From a virus, in the IMG/VR virus record IMGVR_UViG_3300034063_000636, positions 44,215 through 108,214 of that record: a stretch of DNA of 64,000 nucleotides, one strand, 5' to 3'. The first letter of the stretch is position 1, and each line of letters starts with the position of its first letter. The position numbers were made by a program, and so were the translations under genes. Shown in pieces: positions 1-9,725 of this stretch. The notes under the pieces are model-generated. The model was not told the DNA's origin, did not search any database, and worked only from the letters and a program-made list of their open reading frames with translations.

Positions 1-2
1 AG

Positions 3-2354
3 ACAGTGCCAATTTATGGTATTAATGGAATTGACACTGTTATAACACCACAACAAGCAACAGCACTTCTTCGAATTGATATTAACAACTCTATAAATCG
101 CGCTCGAAGTTCAATTAGCGATGGTGTTTGGAACGGATTAAACGTTGCTCAAAAAGCAGGTTTGGCGTTTCATGCGTATCACATCGGTCTTAATGTGGAT
201 TTTGAGAGAATCGGTGTTCGTTCTGCAATCACTTCTGGCGACCTCGTTAGAGCAGCTCAGTTAATCAGTTCCGATAAACTCAAATCTTCAACTGGGAAAT
301 ATCTGATCAGTGAAGATTCGCTGTCACATATTGCTGCTAATCTATTCAAATCAATTCCAAAGTCATCATTGGCTGAGCAAAGAAGAAATACTTTAACAAA
401 AAGAAATCCAATCTCAGCTGCAGGGGCTGGACTTGGTGTTCAAATTCACGAATCAGATTTATCTGCAGATTCAGATGCAAAATCTCTAAAGTATCCGCTT
501 CCAGAAGAGCAAGGCAAGCCTTCATTGAATGATTTTGCAACCTCATTAGAAAAGAGCGTTACACAAAAATTCCGAGAGCGATCTTCAATCATTGCAATTG
601 GAGCAAATGATCAATCATGGTCAGAACCTGCCTCTCCATACATAGCTGAATATCCATATAACAAGGCTATGGAAACAGAATCTGGTCATGTGTTCGAACT
701 TGATGATACTCCTGGAAGTGAGCGTGTTCATCTAGCGCATAGATCTGGAAGTTTTGTTGAATTTTATCCAAGTGGAACTAAAGTAGAAAAAGTCGTCAAG
801 AGTAATTATAGAATTGTTCTCAACGATGATTATCTTTATGTTGCAGGAAAGGTTAATATTGTCTTAGAATCTAACGCTCATATTAAAGTCGTTGGTGATT
901 GTTTCTTGCAAGTCGAGAATAATCTAGAGGCAAATGTGAGTGCAAATATGAATGTATCGGTTGGTGGCGCATTTAATATGCGAGCCAATACTCTGCACTT
1001 CGACATTGCAAATACATCGACAATCACTGCTAATAATCAATACATTTCAGTTGATGATAAACTTATTATAAATTCGAATACTTCTAACATATCAACTGCG
1101 AATGATTTCACTCTTTACTCTAAATCAAATCAATACTTCAACGTTGCGAATACGATTCATTATAGATCTGGAAACGTGGCGATCCAATCCTCTGGAAATA
1201 TCTCAATCAACAGTGTAGGAAATGGATACTTCACTTCAAGTAATGTTCTTCACCTAAAAGGAAGTTCAACTCGAGTCACTGGATCCTCTGTTGAGATTAA
1301 TGGATTGTTAAATGCTGGTGCGACCAATATGGAAGCGACAGGATATGATTCGAACGGGGATTCTCATGTTCTATCTGTAGCAGGCAGCGGAGGAATTGCT
1401 GCATTGATACCAGATCCTTCCTTAACTCGCATGCCTGCGATAGATGCAAATGGTATTGTTTACTTGTATCATGAAGATAAAACGAACAAGGATAGAATGA
1501 GAAGAAATAGCAGTGAAGAGCAATTTGTTCTAATCGAAATCGCTGATCAGTTCCAAATTAATGTAAATCAAGTGCAAGAAGTTGTAAATGCGACATCTTA
1601 TCTTGAGAAACCAATTAAATTAGGAACTCCAACTGATACACAAAAACATCTAGAACCAGATAGAATCTTTAGATTTAAAGACTCGATAACAGAAGAAAAC
1701 AATAAGTTATTAAGAGATTATCTTGCAAATCCTTATGCATATTCTTCACCATATTCAAACGTTAAGAGATTTATTGCACCACCATCAACTTCAGGCTCTG
1801 ATGTGATCTTTAATGATGTTGTGGGAGAGAGTTTGATTGTGATTAATGATGGTGCGGATATATCTGCTTGGCTGAGAAAACAATTAGTTCTCGCAGCAAA
1901 CGGTTATTGGAGAGAAACTGGTGTTGAAATTTCTGGTAGAATCGAACCGTCGAATCCAAATATCACTGATCTCTGGAGAAATCTCGGATTCTCTAGAGAA
2001 TTTTGGAATTTGAGCGATCAATCGAGATGGGCAATCGCATTCGTCAACTTCGGATTGAAACAGAATGGCTATCGATATGTTCAGACTCCAAATCCAAGAG
2101 ATCTTGAAATTCGAATCGATGATTATCGTTTCACTCGTGTTAAGCCATCAGATGCTCAGCCTGGAGATGTTGTTTTGTGGAATAATGACCATACCAACTT
2201 CGTTTATGAAAACATAAATGGATCTCTAACCTTTATCGGAGGATCTCAACCACCGTATAACGGTAATATCGGTGATGGTCGCATTGGTGACGTCTCTCTT
2301 GTCAGCAGCGGAGGTGCGCAAATTGTTGCAATTCTTCGTCCGTCTAAGACATAA
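3..2354 (+). CDS. gp5: gp5-like baseplate hub protein with beta-helix and amidase-like C-terminus (5' partial)
   Basis: In T4, gp5 forms the hub and needle of the baseplate. The frame is open to the window edge. A GTG at position 6 has no visible ribosome site, so the true start probably lies upstream. Around residues 218-240 is the block SGHVFELDDTPG followed by HLAHRSGSFVEF, typical of the gp5/VgrG beta-helix entry, then beta-rich repeats with alternating N, S, V and I to about residue 440. Residues about 615-780 resemble the TIGR02594/CHAP-like amidase fold: RWAIAFVNFGLKQNGY, PGDVVLW, a candidate catalytic His729 and GGSQ. The expected nucleophile Cys after Trp675 is Ala676, so the domain may be inactive. 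gp25 follows after 23 bases. The hub assignment rests on the beta-helix block and gene order. Confidence 0.8.
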   Translation, partial: TVPIYGINGIDTVITPQQATALLRIDINNSINRARSSISDGVWNGLNVAQKAGLAFHAYHIGLNVDFERIGVRSAITSGDLVRAAQLISSDKLKSSTGKYLISEDSLSHIAANLFKSIPKSSLAEQRRNTLTKRNPISAAGAGLGVQIHESDLSADSDAKSLKYPLPEEQGKPSLNDFATSLEKSVTQKFRERSSIIAIGANDQSWSEPASPYIAEYPYNKAMETESGHVFELDDTPGSERVHLAHRSGSFVEFYPSGTKVEKVVKSNYRIVLNDDYLYVAGKVNIVLESNAHIKVVGDCFLQVENNLEANVSANMNVSVGGAFNMRANTLHFDIANTSTITANNQYISVDDKLIINSNTSNISTANDFTLYSKSNQYFNVANTIHYRSGNVAIQSSGNISINSVGNGYFTSSNVLHLKGSSTRVTGSSVEINGLLNAGATNMEATGYDSNGDSHVLSVAGSGGIAALIPDPSLTRMPAIDANGIVYLYHEDKTNKDRMRRNSSEEQFVLIEIADQFQINVNQVQEVVNATSYLEKPIKLGTPTDTQKHLEPDRIFRFKDSITEENNKLLRDYLANPYAYSSPYSNVKRFIAPPSTSGSDVIFNDVVGESLIVINDGADISAWLRKQLVLAANGYWRETGVEISGRIEPSNPNITDLWRNLGFSREFWNLSDQSRWAIAFVNFGLKQNGYRYVQTPNPRDLEIRIDDYRFTRVKPSDAQPGDVVLWNNDHTNFVYENINGSLTFIGGSQPPYNGNIGDGRIGDVSLVSSGGAQIVAILRPSKT

Positions 2355-2357
2355 ATA
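2351..2357 (+). promoter_or_regulatory. ATAAATA late-promoter-like site before gp25
   Basis: ATAAATA overlaps the stop codon of the hub gene, 27 bases before the gp25 start. It matches the core of the T4 late -10 element TATAAATA except for the first base (C here). Similar sites precede seven other structural genes in the window. Promoter function is inferred. Confidence 0.45.
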
Positions 2358-2377
2358 ATCATTTAGAGGACTCATAA

Positions 2378-2770
2378 ATGGCAAGAGCTGTTCGCGTTTA
2401 TTCTGATCTGGATCTAAAGTTCACAAAACATCCTGTGACTGGAGATGTTGCACTCAAATTAAACGAAAACGCCATTATTGCATCGGTTAAAAACATTGTA
2501 TTGACGAATAAAGGAGAACGTCGGTTTACTCCTTTATTTGGTTCCGATGTGTTTTCGCAGTTATTCGAACCTCTCGATGACATGACTGCTATGAACATTA
2601 GAGAAGAAATCCTCACAAGTATTACAAATTTTGAGCCAAGAGTAAAAGTAGATTATGTAAGTGTATCGCCTAATTTTGATGCAGATGGATTCGATGTTAC
2701 GATTCGATTCTACTTACTAAACTCTATAAGACCAGTCACAACGGCTATATTTTTGCAAAGGTTAAGATAA
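2378..2770 (+). CDS. gp25: gp25-like baseplate wedge subunit
   Basis: This 130-residue protein matches the GPW/gp25 family, a sheath-proximal wedge component with a lysozyme-like fold that is structural rather than enzymatic in contractile tails. Family features visible are the N-terminal region VYSDLDLKF, the segment NKGERRFTPLFGSDV and the conserved N-F-E-P-R motif (ITNFEPRVKVD) in the second half. The length is close to T4 gp25 (132 residues). A ribosome site AGAGGA at 2365-2370 fixes the ATG. The gp6 gene starts one base after the stop, which suggests translational coupling. Confidence 0.95.
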   Translation: MARAVRVYSDLDLKFTKHPVTGDVALKLNENAIIASVKNIVLTNKGERRFTPLFGSDVFSQLFEPLDDMTAMNIREEILTSITNFEPRVKVDYVSVSPNFDADGFDVTIRFYLLNSIRPVTTAIFLQRLR

Positions 2771-2771
2771 C

Positions 2772-4847
2772 ATGGCAAATGTCGAAAGTAAACTCGTTAT
2801 TTCAGAACCAGATTTCTTTACAATAAAGGCGAGTCTCAAGAACTTTTTGAAGTCTCAGAGTACGTTTGCAGATTACGACTTTGAGGGATCAACTTTATCT
2901 CAATTGATCGATCTATTGTCATATAATACTCATTACCTATCATTCTATATGAATATGATTGCAAATGAGTCGTTTTTAGATACCGCCGCACTGAGAGACT
3001 CTGTTGTTTCTCATGCGAAGATGTTAGGATACACTCCTTCTTCCATTCGCAGTGCTCAAGCAAAAATCGATTTAAGTTTCACATTGGCAAATAATCCTGG
3101 AGTTGGATCCATCACTTCGCTAACTCTTCCGAAGTTCACACGATTTGCATCATCAGCAATTGATGGCGTCAATTATATCTTCACAAATTTAGATGAAGTC
3201 ACTGTAACTAAATCAAATAATGCATTTACCTTTGCAGATCTAGAGATTTATGAAGGCAATCCTGTTTCTCAGGTTTTTGTATACAATGAGCTGATCAATC
3301 CTCTTCAAGAATTTAAACTTCTAGATCAAAACATTGACACGTCAACTCTTGAAGTGATTGTGCAAAATTCAAGTTTAGATTTAACACAAGAAACATATAC
3401 TCTTGCAACAGATTCAACAATCTTATCTCAAACAAGTAAAGTTTATTTCCTAGACGAAATCACTAATGGAAATTATAAGATTTATTTTGGAGATGATATT
3501 CTTGGAAAGAAACTTTCTGATGGAAATATCGTTATTGTTTCTTATGTCGTAAGTAAAGGCGCAGAAGCAAATAAAGCAAAAGGATTTAGATTGATGGATT
3601 CTGTTGGTGGCTTAACTGAAGGCACCATCGTCGTTGATCAAATTGCTTTGGGCGGTGCCGCTGCAGAGTCAATCGAGAAGATTAAAAATATCGCACCAAA
3701 ATCATATGCCTCAAATGGCAGAGCGATAACTAAGAACGATTATATTGCATTGATTCAACAAAGATACCCTGCATTCGAATCAGTAAACGTTTGGGGTGGT
3801 GAAGAAAATATTCCTCCAGTTTATGGTAAAGTGTTTGTTTCAGCTAAACCTGCAGCTGGATACGAAATTTCTAGAACAGAAAAAGACTATATCATTAATA
3901 CAGTTATTGATCCAATTAGTATTTTGACAGTGACGCCTGAGTTCGTTGATCCAGATTATAACTTCTTAAATTTAAATGTAAAAGTTACATATGATCCGAC
4001 TGCAACGACTTTAACTCCAGGCGAACTCTCAACTCTTGTTCGTGATAAAATTAATGGATATGCAAATACCTACTTGGATCAATTCAATTCATACTTTAAG
4101 ATCTCAAGATTAATGCATGAAATTGACATGGCACATCCATCAATTGTAAGTAATGATGTTGACGTTAAGATCGAAAAACGACTAACACCAATACTTGGTA
4201 CATCTAGAAGTTACGTCATCAAATACTACACTGAATTAAAACGTTCAACAGGTGCTGATAGAATCAGTTCAAGCCCTGCATATACTGCATATGACAACGA
4301 AGGCATCTTGCGCGAATTCTACTTTGAAGAAGTTCCATTGTCTTCTACTGGTGTCTCTTCAGTTCAAGTTGTTCTTGGTGGTTCTGGATTAACAACCACG
4401 CCAAGACTTGACGTTATTGGTGATGGTATCGGTGCTGAACTTGAGGCTATTGTAACAAACGGAAAGATTACAGCAGTCAATGTTAAAAAGCCTGGTGCGG
4501 ATTATACGACTGCAGCAATTAGAGCATATGATCAAGATAATAATTTATTGACAAATATTATCTTAAAACCAATCGTGGAAAACACGACTGGCAGATTAAG
4601 ATCTTACTATTTCGATAATAATAACATCAAAGTGATTTATTCTGATTCTGCAGGTGTGATCGACTATATTACTGGAACAATTACTCTTACGCAATTTAGC
4701 CCAATCGATGTTAGAGATAATTTTAAAATCTTGAAGTTCTATGCAACCCCAAAGAACACTCTGTTTAATTCTGCTCGAAATACAATCATTACACTAGACA
4801 TTGACAATCAATCTCAAGTTTCAATTGATATTGTTAAAGTAACCTAA
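2772..4847 (+). CDS. gp6: gp6-like baseplate wedge subunit
   Basis: This 691-residue protein is a gp6/baseplate J-like wedge protein. In T4, gp6 dimers form the inner ring linking the wedges. The N-terminus (FEGSTLSQLIDLLSYNTHYL, then NESFLDTAALRDSVV and AKMLGYTP) is the strongly conserved gp6 signature. The centre carries the baseplate-J-like segment KNDYIALIQQRYPAFESVNVWGGEE. It is slightly longer than T4 gp6 (660). The extra length includes a beta module near residues 533-590 with GxGA and PGADYT motifs that recurs in gp7, gp8 and the 949-residue protein downstream. It follows gp25 and precedes gp7 with almost no spacer. Confidence 0.93.
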   Translation: MANVESKLVISEPDFFTIKASLKNFLKSQSTFADYDFEGSTLSQLIDLLSYNTHYLSFYMNMIANESFLDTAALRDSVVSHAKMLGYTPSSIRSAQAKIDLSFTLANNPGVGSITSLTLPKFTRFASSAIDGVNYIFTNLDEVTVTKSNNAFTFADLEIYEGNPVSQVFVYNELINPLQEFKLLDQNIDTSTLEVIVQNSSLDLTQETYTLATDSTILSQTSKVYFLDEITNGNYKIYFGDDILGKKLSDGNIVIVSYVVSKGAEANKAKGFRLMDSVGGLTEGTIVVDQIALGGAAAESIEKIKNIAPKSYASNGRAITKNDYIALIQQRYPAFESVNVWGGEENIPPVYGKVFVSAKPAAGYEISRTEKDYIINTVIDPISILTVTPEFVDPDYNFLNLNVKVTYDPTATTLTPGELSTLVRDKINGYANTYLDQFNSYFKISRLMHEIDMAHPSIVSNDVDVKIEKRLTPILGTSRSYVIKYYTELKRSTGADRISSSPAYTAYDNEGILREFYFEEVPLSSTGVSSVQVVLGGSGLTTTPRLDVIGDGIGAELEAIVTNGKITAVNVKKPGADYTTAAIRAYDQDNNLLTNIILKPIVENTTGRLRSYYFDNNNIKVIYSDSAGVIDYITGTITLTQFSPIDVRDNFKILKFYATPKNTLFNSARNTIITLDIDNQSQVSIDIVKVT

Positions 4848-4848
4848 T

Positions 4849-7800
4849 ATGTCGACATTGAATAAAGTATCAACGTTAATTGAGTCTCAACTTCCTGAGT
4901 TTATTCGCTCAGAGTTTCCCACATTTGTTGAGTTTCTACAAAAATATTATGAGTTCTTAGAGCAACCTGGAAATCCTACTTATGAAATTAAGTTATTCCA
5001 ACAAAATCATGATGTTGATTTAACTCGTGAGAGTTTGCTTTCTTATTTCAGAACAAAAGTTCTTCCTTCATTTCCAGAAGAATCTCAATTAAGCACAGAA
5101 AGAATTATTAAAAGTGCAAGAGATTTCTATGCTAAAAAAGGAACTCCTGACTCTTTTAAGTTTCTATTCCATGTTTTATATGATAAAGATCTAGAAATCT
5201 TTTTCCCAAAACTTCAGATTTTTAGAGCATCTGACGGTAAGTGGGTATTACCTCAAGCATTCCGACTAACAATATCTCCTGGCAACCAATCAGTTGATTT
5301 GAATGCATTGAAAAATAGAAAAGGTATTGGCACAATATCTCGCGCAACTTGCATCATTGAAAGAGTTTATAGATCATATGATGCTGGCACAAATACTGAA
5401 ATTTATGAGGCTTATGTTTCTGGCGTTACAAGACCATTCGTAAACGGTGAGACATTAGATATTGAATATGTTGATACTAATGGAACAAAATTAGTTTTCA
5501 CTGAAACGATTATCGGCAGTTTGTCAAATGTTCGTATTAATCCTCGAAAGAGAGGCAGAAGATATGTTACTGGCGATCCTGTCGTAATTTACGGTGGATT
5601 GGATCCTGGTCTCACATCAAGACAAAAAGCAGTTGCATATGTTAATAACGTAACGAGCGCAAGTATTGACTCAACAACCATTGTTCGAAGAGGTTATGGT
5701 TTTAGAATCGCTCCGAATAGTTACGTTGATATTATCACTAAAAATACATCGTCTGGCGTTTATGATGGTACAGGAAACGGTTCTGGTGGTAACATTGTTG
5801 TCAGCGTCATTGACACAACATCGCCAAATGCTAACATACAACTCAGCTGGGGATTAGATGCTATTCTTCTTTCTGCTAACTTGACATTGAACGTTGCATA
5901 CGATTTACCAAACACAAATCCAGATACAACGTTCTTGGTCACGCCAGCTGGAACAACGCAAACAACTGTCAACATTGCGAATGCTCCAACAGTAAGTTCC
6001 ACAAACGACTATTATAATAGTACGATACTTCGAATTCTTTCTGGAACAGCATCAAATGGATTTGGAGCAAATATCAATACTGTTGTAATCTCAGACTACT
6101 ATGGTTCAAACACCATGGCTATTCTGAATGCAAACACTCCAATCGAAGGCACTGTGAATATTTCTGGTGTTGAGGTTGTTGGCAATACAACATATCCAAA
6201 TCTCACCAATTTTATTGGTGGCACACCAGGATTTTATAATTACCTGTACTCTGGAAAGACCATTGAAATTAACGGTGAAGAAAGAGTGATTGATGTTGTC
6301 ACAAATGCGAATCACTTAACAGTGACTTCTGCTTTCTCGGGTAGCGCAACGAATAAGAAATTGAATGCAAATTCAATTCTCACAACCACACCAGATGTAA
6401 CAAGTCTAGTTCAAATCAATTCTCTTGGCGATACGAAACTATACAATTCACTTGCGTTTGAAACATTTAATGTCAATCCAATATTGACTACAGCAATTAT
6501 TTCTGGTGGTGCAGATTTCGATAGCGAACCACCAGCGTCATTAAATGTAGTTGCAACGTATGAAACAGACTATTCATCTGATGGATTTATTACGATTAAT
6601 CCAGGAAGTTTCAGCACGTACAATCCAGTAAATGCTTCAATCAAATTAAGTGGTTCTGGATTCTCAACAACTGATGACTGGTATAACGGAAGAAGATTGC
6701 TTCTTGAAAGTCAATATAGAACCATCATTGATTATGATGGTGCTTCGAAAACTGCTTTCTTAGATAGACAGTTTGAGACGAATATTAATCAGATAAACAT
6801 CTTGACAAAAACCATTAGAATGGATAATCGTCCAATCATTCTCGGGATGGGAATTCTTGCCAACGTTGAGGTCATCAATGGTGGAACTGGTTATGCAGTC
6901 AACGATGTATTAAATTTCACTGGAACTGGAGTTGGTGCTGCTGGTCGCGTTTCTGCAGTGAGTGGTGGATTCATCACGGCTATTGAATTGACAAATCGCG
7001 GTGAGGGATATCCTATTGCTCCTAATGTTACAGTAAATGGATCTGGAACTGGTGCAATTTTAAAAGCATATTTGTTAGGTGATGGTGAAGACATCACTCC
7101 AACTGCGACGACTCTCGGAGAAATTATCGACTTTAAACTTACAAGTCGCGGCGCAGGATATATCTCAACACCAAACGTTTCCCTTAAGATTTACGATCTC
7201 TATCTTGATCCATCAAGCAACACAACGAATGTTGCCGAGATTCTCGAAAATGATGTTGTGTATCAAGGAACGCCAAGCGCCAAGACATTCACGGGAATTG
7301 TTGACGGGCAATGGGGATCAAATAATTTCCTTCGCGTTTATAACTACTCTGGCGCACCAGCAAATGGACAGTTGGTTGTAACAAGAGCAAATATCACTGG
7401 AAACCTTGTGAATGTTCACAATACTGGAATTAATGTTACGGCTACCGTGTTTAATGGAGTAAGTTATCCAAAAACATACGGAAATGCGAAAGCGAAAGCG
7501 AATGCAGAATTCTTGCAAGGACTGATCCGATACAACGGATATTATCTAAACAGTGACGGATTTATCAGTTCTGATAAGAGACTTCAGGATAAAGAAAGGT
7601 ATCACAACTTCTCATATGAACTTGTTTCTGAAGAAAGTTTTGACACATACAAGAAAACCATTCTAGATGTGGCTCACCCTGCAGGAACTAGACTGCTTCC
7701 AACGCACGTCATCCCAGAAGATTATAATCTAGAATTTGAATCAGATATTAGTGCTCATGAAGTTGTACTAACAACGAACAATTTAATCGATAATTGCTCT

Positions 7801-8292
7801 GTTGCATTTGAATCGAATAACGTGATCAGTGGAGACGGAACGTTTGACACTGTTGCAAATGTGAATGATATCATTGTCATTAATTCTGCAAACACCTTCC
7901 GCGCATTCTCCAAGATTATTACTGGAATCTCTAATAATTACTCACTAAATATTGAAAGTCCTTGCATTCTTGTGGGAGAAGGTAAGGCGAAAATCAACAG
8001 CGGAAATGCAGTTGTTCAAATTGCTGGAAATACGAATCCGATCGCTCGATTTATATCGACTGGCGATCGAATTATGATCAGTGTTGATGGAAACTTACTC
8101 ACGAAAACAATTAATAGCATTTCTGGTAATGCGATCACATTGAATAGCAATACTGGAATCACTAATACAACAAACCTTACGATCGACACATCAAATCCAA
8201 GAAACTATGGAAATCCAAATGTGCCAGCCATTGTATACTATGTTGTTCCGTCATTCAGTAATGTCGCATATGAGATCGTAAGGACGACATGA
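4849..8292 (+). CDS. gp7: gp7-like baseplate wedge protein
   Basis: This 1147-residue protein lies between gp6 and gp8, where T4 has gp7 (1032 residues). The N-terminus (QLPEFIRSEFPTFVEFLQKYYEFLE, with FYAKKGTPDSFKFLFHVLYD about residues 112-131) is the conserved start of these wedge proteins in T4-like phages. The middle and C-terminal parts are long beta-rich regions. Residues about 670-770 hold two or three copies of a module with GxGYAVND, NRGEGYPIAPNV and SRGAGYISTPNV. The function is inferred from gene order and the N-terminal block. In T4, gp7 binds gp10, gp8 and gp6 to start wedge assembly. The ATG lies one base after the gp6 stop. Confidence 0.8.
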   Translation: MSTLNKVSTLIESQLPEFIRSEFPTFVEFLQKYYEFLEQPGNPTYEIKLFQQNHDVDLTRESLLSYFRTKVLPSFPEESQLSTERIIKSARDFYAKKGTPDSFKFLFHVLYDKDLEIFFPKLQIFRASDGKWVLPQAFRLTISPGNQSVDLNALKNRKGIGTISRATCIIERVYRSYDAGTNTEIYEAYVSGVTRPFVNGETLDIEYVDTNGTKLVFTETIIGSLSNVRINPRKRGRRYVTGDPVVIYGGLDPGLTSRQKAVAYVNNVTSASIDSTTIVRRGYGFRIAPNSYVDIITKNTSSGVYDGTGNGSGGNIVVSVIDTTSPNANIQLSWGLDAILLSANLTLNVAYDLPNTNPDTTFLVTPAGTTQTTVNIANAPTVSSTNDYYNSTILRILSGTASNGFGANINTVVISDYYGSNTMAILNANTPIEGTVNISGVEVVGNTTYPNLTNFIGGTPGFYNYLYSGKTIEINGEERVIDVVTNANHLTVTSAFSGSATNKKLNANSILTTTPDVTSLVQINSLGDTKLYNSLAFETFNVNPILTTAIISGGADFDSEPPASLNVVATYETDYSSDGFITINPGSFSTYNPVNASIKLSGSGFSTTDDWYNGRRLLLESQYRTIIDYDGASKTAFLDRQFETNINQINILTKTIRMDNRPIILGMGILANVEVINGGTGYAVNDVLNFTGTGVGAAGRVSAVSGGFITAIELTNRGEGYPIAPNVTVNGSGTGAILKAYLLGDGEDITPTATTLGEIIDFKLTSRGAGYISTPNVSLKIYDLYLDPSSNTTNVAEILENDVVYQGTPSAKTFTGIVDGQWGSNNFLRVYNYSGAPANGQLVVTRANITGNLVNVHNTGINVTATVFNGVSYPKTYGNAKAKANAEFLQGLIRYNGYYLNSDGFISSDKRLQDKERYHNFSYELVSEESFDTYKKTILDVAHPAGTRLLPTHVIPEDYNLEFESDISAHEVVLTTNNLIDNCSVAFESNNVISGDGTFDTVANVNDIIVINSANTFRAFSKIITGISNNYSLNIESPCILVGEGKAKINSGNAVVQIAGNTNPIARFISTGDRIMISVDGNLLTKTINSISGNAITLNSNTGITNTTNLTIDTSNPRNYGNPNVPAIVYYVVPSFSNVAYEIVRTT

Positions 8293-8301
8293 GGACCTAA
8301 T

Positions 8302-9714
8302 ATGTCATCACTATTCACTCGAAACTTTGGAACGTTTGCAGCAACTTGCTTTGAGAATTTTATTGCAAGTAACTATGCTTATTTGTACATAACAATTGGT
8401 CGTCCACAAGAATGGGCGAACACTTCAAACTCATCTATTCTAGATGACATCACTGTTCCAAGTCCAGTTGAATCGTCAAATGCGTTCTACAATCTCTGGA
8501 ACGATATGATCGGTATGAAGAGAATCACTTCAGCCGATATGAATCTAGTTGTTCCTCGTGTTGACTGGTCTAACGGAACAACATACGTTGAGTACACACA
8601 AGATCTAAATCTATTCGCAAAAGCCAACACAGCAAACATCGCATATGATAATAAGTTCTATGCAAGAAATACGAAAGATCAGGTGTTCAAGTGTTTGTTT
8701 AATAACGGAAACATTGCCTCCACGATTATGCCAGACATTGATCTTGGTGGCCAGCTCCCTGAGAACCCATATATTGAAACTTCCGATGGATATAAGTGGA
8801 AATATATGTACACGATTCCATATGGATTGAAGAAGAAGTTTTTTACGAACGATTATATGCCAATCTATGTTGAGAGTAACGTGGCTGGAAGTGCTGATAA
8901 CGGTCGACTTGATATTCTTAAGATTATTACAAGTGGCGCTGGATTTAACGCAAATAATAACAACAACTTCCTAAACATCGTAACTGTAAATGGCGACGGA
9001 ACAGACGCCAATATTCGTGTAAATGTCTTTTCAACCGCTGCAAACGGTGGAAATATCACAGGATATACCGTCATCTCTGGTGGTAACAACTACACCAGAG
9101 CATCTATTTCTCTTATCGACCCAAACAAGACTCCTGGAACTGCAAACGCGAATCTAATCGCAATTATCGGTCCTCCAGGTGGACATGGATCTAACGTCGC
9201 AAGCGAACTCGGAGCTTCTGCTCTCATGATCAGCGCAACAATTGAGGGAAATGAGAACGAAACTCTTCCTGCAGTTTCAGGTGGTCAGAATAGATATAGA
9301 CAAATCTCTGTTCTGAAGAATCCTCAACTCACCTCAAATACTGTAGCGACAGGAACGGTTTATAGAACGACAACTAAATATTTCTTAGCAAGTCAGGTCG
9401 GAAGTTTCCAAAATAGAGAGATTGTTTACTCTGGGTCTACTTTGGCAAATGCGAATCTAACTGCTGTCGTTGATCATTTTGACGGTGCTAACTCTGCAAT
9501 ATTTGTGAATAATATCGTAAACACTGCAAATATCAATGTGAGCAACTCGTTCTCAATTACTGGAGCAAATTCTGGAGCAACAGCAACTGTGACTGCACTA
9601 GAAGGAACTACGGTTAAATTGTATTCTGGACAATTGCTCTACGTTCAGAATAGTGCATATATTACTCGAGATCCAACAGAACACCAGCAATTTAAAATTG
9701 TATTAAGGTTTTAG
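8302..9714 (+). CDS. gp8: gp8-like baseplate wedge subunit
   Basis: This 470-residue protein matches gp8, the wedge protein that bridges gp6, gp7 and gp10. Conserved blocks are IGRPQEWAN near residue 32, VVPRVDWSNGTTYVEYTQDL about residues 87-106, the stretch NTKDQVFKCLFNN and TSDGYKWKYMYTIP about residues 157-170. T4 gp8 has 334 residues. The excess here lies mainly in the second half and includes a GAGF/GGNNYTRA module (about residues 212-275) related to those in gp6 and gp7. A GAGGA ribosome site at 8291-8295 supports the ATG. Confidence 0.92.
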   Translation: MSSLFTRNFGTFAATCFENFIASNYAYLYITIGRPQEWANTSNSSILDDITVPSPVESSNAFYNLWNDMIGMKRITSADMNLVVPRVDWSNGTTYVEYTQDLNLFAKANTANIAYDNKFYARNTKDQVFKCLFNNGNIASTIMPDIDLGGQLPENPYIETSDGYKWKYMYTIPYGLKKKFFTNDYMPIYVESNVAGSADNGRLDILKIITSGAGFNANNNNNFLNIVTVNGDGTDANIRVNVFSTAANGGNITGYTVISGGNNYTRASISLIDPNKTPGTANANLIAIIGPPGGHGSNVASELGASALMISATIEGNENETLPAVSGGQNRYRQISVLKNPQLTSNTVATGTVYRTTTKYFLASQVGSFQNREIVYSGSTLANANLTAVVDHFDGANSAIFVNNIVNTANINVSNSFSITGANSGATATVTALEGTTVKLYSGQLLYVQNSAYITRDPTEHQQFKIVLRF

Positions 9715-9725
9715 GAATATAACTC

